Positions 10,833-19,800 of a stretch of 64,000 nucleotides of DNA are shown here, in pieces. The translations under genes and the position numbers were made by a program. Numbering within the stretch: the stretch's first letter is position 1; the number at the start of each line of letters is the position of its first letter. The notes under the pieces are model-generated. The model had not been told where the DNA came from. It searched no databases and was given only the letters and a program-made list of their open reading frames with translations. Source of the DNA: JAPORK01 sp026710285 (GTDB lineage: Bacteria > Pseudomonadota > Gammaproteobacteria > Pseudomonadales > Endozoicomonadaceae); assembly GCA_965201045.1 (NCBI GenBank), contig OZ241746.1, positions 4,712,001 through 4,776,000 of the forward strand, written 5' to 3'.

Positions 10833-13800
10833 TTAAGGCATGAATATATTGCTATATTTCCTGGTCTGAACATCTTTGCTCCCTAAATGCAATACACCTT
10901 GTTGTCCCAGCACCCAAAATTGCATATGATTCATATTGTTTAACAACTTGACATTCTTTATAAAATTTGATTCTGGTGGACGAGCTGGTTGATATTCATA
11001 ATATAAATTGCCATTTGTTCTCAAGTCATAACCACCTGTTTGTAGATTATGATTGAATGCCTGCTCAGAATTACCCGAATTAATTGATTCCACAGAAGAT
11101 GAATCATGCTCATCCAACATCTCAATACTGCTCTCGGAAGATGCAGAAGCACTATACTCACTATCTGACCCACTATTATTATCTTCAAAAGAACTCTGGA
11201 GATCTTCAGGGATACTTCCAAAATTGGAACCGGCATCACTTTCTGCATATGATCCATCAGATTCACTAATACTCGAATCAACGCTGCCATTTGGAGCAAA
11301 ATTGGTATTTGAATCTATACTCATTAAGCTTAAATAACTTTCTGTACTGGAACTCGCTTCAGTTAAACTACTATCCTCTTCATCCGGATTAGCATCAGGA
11401 ATCAGAGTATTTACAACATGTGTCTGATTAAGACAAGTTTCTCCACCTATATCCGCTTCAGATTCTTCTAATGTTTCTCCTATTCCTTCGAATGCTCCCT
11501 CTCCCATTCCTGCCAGCAGACCTGATATTGCACTTCCTATACCCGCACCGATAGCTACAACTCCGGCTATAAATAATGCACCTGCATAAATCCTTCCGGT
11601 AATCATTGATGCTTGCTGCAAACCTTTGTTGGCAGGTTCTAATGCTGATGCAAAAGCTAATGTAGCCGGTGCTGCAAAAGCCAGACCAATTGCCAGGGTT
11701 GGACCAAAAGGTAAGCCCATGGCAGCCCAGATTAGTGATCTTCCAATCCCCCGGAGAAGATGACTATGAGCGTTATTCATACCCAAAGTAATGACAGCAC
11801 TGACTATCCTGAATATTTTACCTATCCAATGTGGTATATTCCCACTGGGATCACTGTTCATTATCGGGTTGTTGCTACCAAACGCATAACCATCACCGGC
11901 AGGATCTTCACTAACAAAATAGCGCTGAGACGGATTATAGGTACGATGACCATCTCCTAAAAATTGCCAGCCCGTTGCAGCATCAGTGATTTCACCATCA
12001 AATCCTTTTAGTATTTGTTGAAAAGCAGGAACTGTCGTTTCCTGTTTTCCGTAAGACCACACCATACCATAGGGACTATAAACGTTGTGCTGTTGTATCG
12101 TCCACTGTTTTGATGCTTTATCCTGCTTTATTATACCAATAACATCACCTTTATAACTACTCTCATTCCATTCAGTAATCGTATTATCGATTGTTTTTGT
12201 CTCTGCTGACGGATAGCTAATTCTGTGTATATTATTAGCTGTATCGGTCACCAGTTCACCATCGAGTGTTCCTCCCTGATAAATCATCTGCCGGATACCG
12301 TTTTTAGTTATTATTTTAACTTCTTTTCCCTGACCATTGTAATCATAGCGGCTAACAACACCGGCAGTATTAACAACCTGGGTTATCTGATTAAAAGAGT
12401 TATAACTAATTTTATTACCCTGACCGTCAATTATCATATTTCCGTTTGTATCATAAACAAAAGCATGCATATCAGATTGCTGATTATTCCATTGTGTACT
12501 GATCGCAGTTAATCTTAGTGGTGCTTTAGTATCGGCATAGGTATAAGACATGGTTTTACTCAATGAATGCCTCTGATCTGATGAAGTATCAATTAATTTT
12601 TCAGTAACACCAGCAATACGATTGAGTCGTGTAAATGTATAATCCTGCTGTATAATCACCGGCGCTGCTTTCAGGTTACTACCACTAAATGCAGTATCAT
12701 GCGGACAAAGTGTATTGTCTCCATCACAATTCATTGAGACCAGATTATCCATACGATCATAGTGATAATGCATTATTGCCTCATGGTTCTGATCATCACT
12801 ACGTTGTAAACGGATAATATTTCCATTCGCATCATAAACAAAAGATTCCGTATGCAGTGGCTTTCCATTAATACTATCTTTTATTGTTTCTACCTGACCC
12901 CAGGGATTATACGTAAATATGCGTATCATACCACTGCCATACACCTTCTTTACTACACGGGAAAAATGATCGTATACTAACTGTTCAAGCAGTGTTGTGT
13001 TTCCGGCATTTTCCTGATACGTTTTCTCTGCAGGTCTGAGCAGTCTGTCAGATGTATAAATAATTTTATTGTGCTTAGAATCTGTACGACTGACAAGTTG
13101 ATGATAGCTATTGTAAGTCAGCGTTTCAGCACTGCTTGCATACCCGTTAATACCTTGATGTATAGTGCTTTCTAATAGTCCGTCATTCTGATAATGATAG
13201 GTAGTAACACCGGTATTATCGGTCACAGTCAGTGGTTTATAATTAACATGATCATAACTAATCTGTAAAAATACTTTACCATCGAGACTATCCGTTACAG
13301 CTTGTCCAATATTGTTATAAGATAAGGCAATATGGTGTCCATTGTCTTTATCAATAGTAGATAACTGACCATTAATATTGTAATGATAAATAGTTTTTTT
13401 ACCATCTTCTCCGGCTGACCACAATTTTTGACCTGCCGCATTAAAACCTGCTGATGTCAGCAGATATTGTCCTCCCTGTACAGGCATAACCCAATGCTGA
13501 ATAACATGACCAGTTAGATCATAAACATTATGTATTTTATCTCCTGCTGGATCAATGATAGTGGTTACATGTCCAAGCGCATCATATTGCTTCTGTACTA
13601 CTCTTCCCATAGGATCTTCAGCACTAACAAGACGATCAAAACCATCGTAGGTCATTCTAGAAACTCTTGCACCTGGCTGTTTATCTCCGGCTGTGCAAAG
13701 TGTTCTCACAGAAGGCAAAATACCTGTTGTTGCTGGTAATACAATCTGTTCAACCGGCTTTCCTGTTATGCTGCTAAGACCTATAGTTACAGCAGTACGA

Positions 13801-16328
13801 TCATTTTGTGCATCTTCTGTGTAATGAACGACACAGCGTTGTGCATTATCATAGGCGGTAACTTCTATTTCTCCGTCAGGCAGATATTTTCTGATTAAGC
13901 GTCCCATAACATCATAATCAAAACGGGTGGTTAGCGCTACTATGACTCCCTTACTCTGCTTATAACTTGTACTCGTTGCGACTTTTCCTTCAGTATTGTA
14001 ACTGATTTGCGTTTGTTGTTGCCATAATCCAGGTTGAAGATTTCCCTGAAGATCTGTTTTTTCAAGGTAAGTTGCCAGTTTTCTCCCTGCACCATCAAAA
14101 ACTATTTTTTTCTGCATACCCCCCGGTAGAGTTACAATGATACTATTTTCATTTGCAGATAACTGATATTGATTCCGGGTTGTAGCTGTAAAAGGCGTAC
14201 CTGTTGCATCAGTATGTGCTTTCAGTCGATCCAGTTTATCATACTTAAAAGTCTGAATATTTTTTTTATCCGCAGAAACCACCCGTAGTATTTTAGGAAT
14301 AAATAAACTTTTTTCAGTTATTGATGATGATACAGATTGATTGTTTGTTGTATCTATATAATTTGAAATAGTTTCGGTACCATTTTTATTTAAAGTATAT
14401 TGATAATGTTGAGTAATCTGTTTAACACTTTCCTTAGGAAGATCACTACCTGTCAGCTGTTTCTTTTTTAATAAACCATAAGTCAGCAGATTTTTTTTAT
14501 CCTGATAATAGTAACGTGTTTCTGTGCGTTTTTCATTACCACTTTGAACGATTTTTTTATACAGTAAAAGTGTATAACCTGATTCACTTCTGTTGTCTTC
14601 TTTTTGGTAATGCATTGTTGTTATTATCGGAGGCAGGGTGCTATTTTTTACCGGGACAGGAAAAACGGTTGTCTTTTCTGCTAAAGAAGCTACCGGCCAG
14701 TCAGCTGGTGCAGCAGGACAGAGATTATCTCCACTTTGCGGACAGTAAATTGTTATTGTTTTACGACCATAGCTATCGGTTTGACTGATTAATCGTCCGT
14801 CATCATCATAACTTCTGTTAACTACAGTTTTCATCGGTGCAGACAGATCATCTCCCCAGCTTTTAGTGACAACCTTCAAAGGCAGAGAATAACTATCGGG
14901 TAGTTGCTCAAAAGAAGTATTTGCACAACCATCTCTTTTATCTGTACGACAAAAATAAATTTCAGTCTCATCAAGTGGTTTATTTGTTTTATCACTAACT
15001 ATTTTAGTGTCAATTAACAGATGATATTTGTTATATGTTCGAATTGTTTGTATCTGTCCGTTATCTTCTTTTGTCTGATAGGTATAATCAGAAGGTGCTT
15101 CAAACAGTATATCTCTATTTAAACCAGGTATTTCAGTTAAACCAGCGTTGAAGCCAAGATAATCATGGTTGTTACTGTTGGTCGAAGTGTAGCTGTAATC
15201 TATATCCATTGGTAACTGATTTGTACCAGGAATCATCCTAAGCTGGCTGACCACACACTTCGACGCAAAGGGTTGTAATGAATTTAGATTACTAATAATG
15301 CCAGGTAATTTCATGGCATGATTACAGTCGTAAGTAAACTGTTTTTCCATGCCGGTAAAGTAGTGAATGCCTGTCAGCAGATCATGTCCGTTATGGGTCT
15401 CGTAACTTAAATGAACCACCTTGTCATTATAAGCACTCTGTTGAGTACTACTTCCCGGAAACCAGATATTACGCACTTCATTATTCTCTAAACTAATATG
15501 CATATTAACCGGTTGTCCCTTTACATCATAACTGGTAACAGCCAGATAATTATCTTTTCTTGTCAGCGAGATTGCATGACCGTTATCGTCGGTTATTTTG
15601 TTTAAAATATGGGTTCCTGGCATATAATCGAAATTAACACCCTCGCCATTTTGTTGTTGCATACGAACTTCATAGCCGTCATGATCCAGAGTATCCTGTA
15701 ATCCATTTGCAGATCTGATGACCATTTGCCCTTTTTTATCCTTAGTAATCAGGACATCTTTTAACTTATGATACAGTGGATGCCAGCTTCCGTCGCTCTG
15801 TTGTTCCAGGAAAAAACTTTTTCCACCTGCTGTGTTTAATTGATGAGTCGCCGGATTATAGTGGGTCAGATTCCATGCCCAGCCACGTCCAAGATGGTCC
15901 GGATCACCTTCTACACCACTGTTATAGTTCATTTCTAAATCAATATCAGGACCATGACCAAAATTACTTAGTAATAAACCCATCTTTATAGAAACCAGCA
16001 GCATGCCTGTCCTGGGATCTACTACACTGTTTCCGCTTTTAGCAAAATTAAATGAATTAGACCAGATGGACAGATCACTACTTCCTGATGCATCTAATAA
16101 TAAGTGATGATGATTAGTTTTATTTTTTTTATTTTTTAAGTGTATACCTGAAGTAGTTTTCTTTACTGATATTTTCTTATTGATATAAGTGTTATTTGGA
16201 TAAACCCTGATTTTTCCAATGGCTAAATTTATTTTTCCAAAATATAGACATAAAAATAAAAATAGTATCAACTCAATAAAATTGCATCGTCTTTTTTTTA
16301 TTATATCCATAATATTCATGACCTGCAT
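10833..16328 (-). CDS. RHS-3: exported RHS/YD-repeat protein, short-tail tip class
   Basis: An 1831-residue RHS protein close to RHS-2 over its whole length. The start at 16328 gives MQVMNIMDIIKKRR; an in-frame ATG at 16310 (residue 7) is an alternative. A hydrophobic export segment follows (LILFLFLCLYFG). YD repeats fill residues about 80-1450, and the second Asp of the paired DPxG motif is residue 1493. After the conserved hydrophobic segment the linker is acidic and rich in Ser (runs such as SSSTESYLSLMS and SESDGSYAESDAGS). The tail again ends in a WVLGQQGVLHL block and NIFMP. The linker differs from that of RHS-2 much more than the core does, as expected of a fast-evolving or swapped C-terminus. 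The function of the tail is unknown. There is no downstream immunity-type gene. Confidence 0.93.
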   Translation of the reverse strand: MQVMNIMDIIKKRRCNFIELILFLFLCLYFGKINLAIGKIRVYPNNTYINKKISVKKTTSGIHLKNKKNKTNHHHLLLDASGSSDLSIWSNSFNFAKSGNSVVDPRTGMLLVSIKMGLLLSNFGHGPDIDLEMNYNSGVEGDPDHLGRGWAWNLTHYNPATHQLNTAGGKSFFLEQQSDGSWHPLYHKLKDVLITKDKKGQMVIRSANGLQDTLDHDGYEVRMQQQNGEGVNFDYMPGTHILNKITDDNGHAISLTRKDNYLAVTSYDVKGQPVNMHISLENNEVRNIWFPGSSTQQSAYNDKVVHLSYETHNGHDLLTGIHYFTGMEKQFTYDCNHAMKLPGIISNLNSLQPFASKCVVSQLRMIPGTNQLPMDIDYSYTSTNSNNHDYLGFNAGLTEIPGLNRDILFEAPSDYTYQTKEDNGQIQTIRTYNKYHLLIDTKIVSDKTNKPLDETEIYFCRTDKRDGCANTSFEQLPDSYSLPLKVVTKSWGDDLSAPMKTVVNRSYDDDGRLISQTDSYGRKTITIYCPQSGDNLCPAAPADWPVASLAEKTTVFPVPVKNSTLPPIITTMHYQKEDNRSESGYTLLLYKKIVQSGNEKRTETRYYYQDKKNLLTYGLLKKKQLTGSDLPKESVKQITQHYQYTLNKNGTETISNYIDTTNNQSVSSSITEKSLFIPKILRVVSADKKNIQTFKYDKLDRLKAHTDATGTPFTATTRNQYQLSANENSIIVTLPGGMQKKIVFDGAGRKLATYLEKTDLQGNLQPGLWQQQTQISYNTEGKVATSTSYKQSKGVIVALTTRFDYDVMGRLIRKYLPDGEIEVTAYDNAQRCVVHYTEDAQNDRTAVTIGLSSITGKPVEQIVLPATTGILPSVRTLCTAGDKQPGARVSRMTYDGFDRLVSAEDPMGRVVQKQYDALGHVTTIIDPAGDKIHNVYDLTGHVIQHWVMPVQGGQYLLTSAGFNAAGQKLWSAGEDGKKTIYHYNINGQLSTIDKDNGHHIALSYNNIGQAVTDSLDGKVFLQISYDHVNYKPLTVTDNTGVTTYHYQNDGLLESTIHQGINGYASSAETLTYNSYHQLVSRTDSKHNKIIYTSDRLLRPAEKTYQENAGNTTLLEQLVYDHFSRVVKKVYGSGMIRIFTYNPWGQVETIKDSINGKPLHTESFVYDANGNIIRLQRSDDQNHEAIMHYHYDRMDNLVSMNCDGDNTLCPHDTAFSGSNLKAAPVIIQQDYTFTRLNRIAGVTEKLIDTSSDQRHSLSKTMSYTYADTKAPLRLTAISTQWNNQQSDMHAFVYDTNGNMIIDGQGNKISYNSFNQITQVVNTAGVVSRYDYNGQGKEVKIITKNGIRQMIYQGGTLDGELVTDTANNIHRISYPSAETKTIDNTITEWNESSYKGDVIGIIKQDKASKQWTIQQHNVYSPYGMVWSYGKQETTVPAFQQILKGFDGEITDAATGWQFLGDGHRTYNPSQRYFVSEDPAGDGYAFGSNNPIMNSDPSGNIPHWIGKIFRIVSAVITLGMNNAHSHLLRGIGRSLIWAAMGLPFGPTLAIGLAFAAPATLAFASALEPANKGLQQASMITGRIYAGALFIAGVVAIGAGIGSAISGLLAGMGEGAFEGIGETLEESEADIGGETCLNQTHVVNTLIPDANPDEEDSSLTEASSSTESYLSLMSIDSNTNFAPNGSVDSSISESDGSYAESDAGSNFGSIPEDLQSSFEDNNSGSDSEYSASASSESSIEMLDEHDSSSVESINSGNSEQAFNHNLQTGGYDLRTNGNLYYEYQPARPPESNFIKNVKLLNNMNHMQFWVLGQQGVLHLGSKDVQTRKYSNIFMP

Positions 16329-16888
16329 ATTCTTGATTTAACTAAAATTATAATATAAATCGCATCCTAACAGATACAATTATAATCTTTTTAAATTTAG
16401 ACAAGAGATATTGCTTTTAGTTTATTTTACTTAAAAGTCATTATATCTTTATATAATTTTGAACGACAAAGACTTATTATATTTTTTAATATAATTATTA
16501 GCTGTCAGGTGGATATTATTTATCTATTATGGATATGAATTTTTTACGTAACGGGTACAGCATATAGCATAAAAAATACTTAAAAATTAGTTCTTCAGGC
16601 AGATTTTTAATCTATAGAATACCATTATGGAAAAGGATATAAGTAATGACTCAACCTTTCGTTATCATATAAAAGGAATCAGTTACTATGAACTCCTTTA
16701 TTTGTAGCAACACAAATTTAATAGCATGTCGCGGATATATCCTGTCTTTAAATCGCTTCATGCTATCTTCGAAAAGCTTACGTAACTTGTTATCAAACAA
16801 TAATTAAGATACACAAAAGCAGTTATACTTAACAAAAGTTACTAAAGTGTGAACAGGGTTTAAATGTTCACTCTGTTAATTATACAGC
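16329..16888. other. Intergenic spacer RHS-4 / RHS-3
   Basis: At 560 bp this is the longest spacer between two intact RHS genes. It is AT-rich. Its half nearest RHS-3 is homologous to the spacer upstream of RHS-4 (22466-22660), including a shared stretch around GCTGTCAGGTGGATATTAT. A second shared block, TGCTATCTTCGAAAAGCTT, lies at about 16761-16779. No reading frame of substance is seen on either strand. Confidence 0.6.
16849..16871 (-). terminator. 3' hairpin of RHS-4 (variant stem)
   Basis: Perfect 7-bp stem GTGAACA / TGTTCAC with a 9-nt loop, just beyond the RHS-4 stop codon. The stem sequence differs from that after RHS-2 and RHS-3 on both arms, yet pairing is kept. No U-run follows. 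Confidence 0.5.
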
Positions 16889-19800
16889 TTACCTTTCTAG
16901 TACCATCATTGAGTCGTAGGTCGATCCATTAAGTCTTGTTCCAAAACGCGATGCAATTCTTGCCATCGCTCCCAAACCACGAACAAAACTTATGTTATTA
17001 TTTCCAAACAACTGTGCACCTTCTTCTGCATACGCACCCATCCACTCATAACTCGTTGCATTACTTGTTACAACATACAATCTACCGCCTGGTCTCAGTG
17101 CAGTGTATGCTACCCGTAAATAATTATCTGTTGTATATTCATGCAGTATCTCGTCATAAACACTTTCACCAGCACTTGCTGCCCCTCCTTCGGGTGCATT
17201 AAGAGATATTACGTGATTAGGTTCAATGAAATTATCTGTAGCATACGTAGTAACCTGAGAATGATTACAACCAAGAGACGCATCGCCACATCCAAAAACA
17301 GCTCGCCGGGCTTGCGGGATATCTTCCACAGCGTTACCGGCATTACCTGCTGCCATGTCATTACCTTCAATTGCAGCATCGTCGGCACCGGCTATTTCAC
17401 CAACCCCTTGATCATCTGTATTAGCATTTATCTCTGCTTCTCTCATACAAAGAACTTGATTGTAATTTGGAAGTCTACCGTTTGGTGGTCCTCCATAATT
17501 TGAAATCTCAGGGACTTCATCATACGCTGGAAAAACAGATTCTGCTTCAGATGATATTCCTTCAGGTGCTGCTGCAAAAGTAGGATCTAATGTAAAAGAC
17601 GCTGCTAGTCCTCCAGCATTAAACATTTGTTGTGGTGATGTCATTAATTCTATCAGGCTTGCTGCAGCTGAACCGATACCTTCACCGGCTGCTATCAGTC
17701 CGGCTATAAATAATGCACCTGCATAAACACTTCCAGTAATCATTGACGCTTGCTGCAAACCTTTGTTGGCAGGTTTTAATGCTGATACAAAAGCTAATGT
17801 AGCCGGTGCTGCAAAAGCCAGACCAATTGCAAAGGTTGGACCAAAAGGTAAGCCCATGCCTGCCCAGATTAGTGATCTTCCAATCCCCTGGAGAAAATGA
17901 CTATGAGTGTTATTCATACCCAAAGTAACCACAGAACTGACTATCCCGAACAATTTACCTAACCAGTGCGGTATATTTCCACTGGGATCACTATTCATTA
18001 TCGGGTTATTGCTACCAAACGCATAGCCATCACCGGCAGGATCTTCACTAACAAAGTAGCGCTGAGATGGATTATAGGTACGATGACCATCCCCTAAAAA
18101 TTGCCATCCCGTTGCAGCATCAGTGATTTCACCATCAAATCCTTTTAGTGTTTGTTGAAAAGCAGGAACTGTCGTTTCCTGTTTTCCGTAAGACCACACC
18201 ATACCATAAGGACTATAAACATTATGTTGTTGTACAGTCCACTGTTTTGATGCTTTATTCTGCTTTAGTATGCTAATGACATCACCCTTATAATCACTTT
18301 CATTCCATTCAACAATCGTATTATCAATTGTTTTTGTCTCTGCTGACGGATAGCTAATTCTGTGTATATTATTAGCTGTATCGGTCACCAGTTCACTATT
18401 GAGTGTTCCTCCCTGATAAATCATCTGCCGGGTACTCTGTTTAGTTATTATTTTAACTTCTTTGCCTTGACCATTGTACTCATAGCGGCTAACTGCACCG
18501 GCAGTATTAACAACCTGGGTTATCTGATTAAAAGGATTATAGCTAATTTTATTACCCTGACCGTCAATGAGCATATTTCCGGTTGTATCATAAACAAAAG
18601 TATGCGTATCAGGTTGCTGATTATTCCATTGTGTACTGATCGCAGTTAATCTTAGTGGTGCTTTAGTATCGGTATAGGTATAAGACATTGTTTTACTCAA
18701 TGAATGCCATTGATCTGATGAAGTATCAATTAATTTTTCGGTAACACCAGCAATACGATTGAGTCGTGTAAATGTATAATCCTGCTGTATAATCACCGGT
18801 GCTGCTTTCAGGTTACTACCACTAAATGCGGTATCATGCGGACAGAGTGTATTGTCTCCATTACAAGTCATTGAAACCAGGTTATCCATAATATCATAGT
18901 GATAATGCATTATTGCCTTATGGTTCTGATCATCACTGCGTTGTAAACGGATAATATTTCCATTAGCATCATCAACAAAAGATTCAGTATGCAGTGCCTT
19001 CCCATTAATGCTATCTTTTATTGTCTCTACCTGACCCCAGGGATTATACGTAAATATACGTATCATGCCACTGCCATACACCTTTTTTACTACTCGTGAA
19101 AAATGATCGTATACTAAATGTTCAAGCAATGTTGTCTTTCCAGTATTTTCCTGATACGTTTTCTCTGCAGGTCTGAGCAGTCTGTCAGATGTATAAATAA
19201 TTTTATTGTGCTTAGAATCTGTACGACTGACAAGTTGGTGGTAGCTATTGTAAGCCAGTGTTTCAGCACTGTTTGCATACCCGTTAATACCTTGATGTAT
19301 AGTGCTGTCTAATAGTCCGTCATTCCGATAATGATAGGTAGTAACACCGGTATTATCAGTCACTGTTAGTGGTTTACGATTAACATGATCATAACTAATC
19401 TGTAAAAATACTTTGCCATCCAGGCTATCCTTTACAGCTTGTCCAATACTATTATAAGACAAGGCAATATGGTGTCCATTGGCTTTATCAACAGAAGATA
19501 ACTGACCATTAATATTATAATGATAAATGGTTTTTTTACCACCTTCTCCGGCTGACCATAATTTTTGACCTGCCGCATTAAAACCTGCCGATGCCAGCAG
19601 ATATTGCCCTCCCTGTACAGGCATAACCCAATGCTGAATAACATGACCGGTCAGATCATAGATATTATGTATTTTATCTCCTGCAGGATCAATGATAGTG
19701 GTTACATGTCCAAGCGCATCATATTGTTTCTGTACTACTCTTCCCATAGGATCTTCAGTACTAACAAGACGATCAAAACCATCGTAGGTCATTCTGGAAA

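Noticed and set aside
17141..17503. Plus-strand frame of 120 codons
   Set aside because: It is wholly antisense to the RHS-4 linker and tip, with no homologous frame in other copies.
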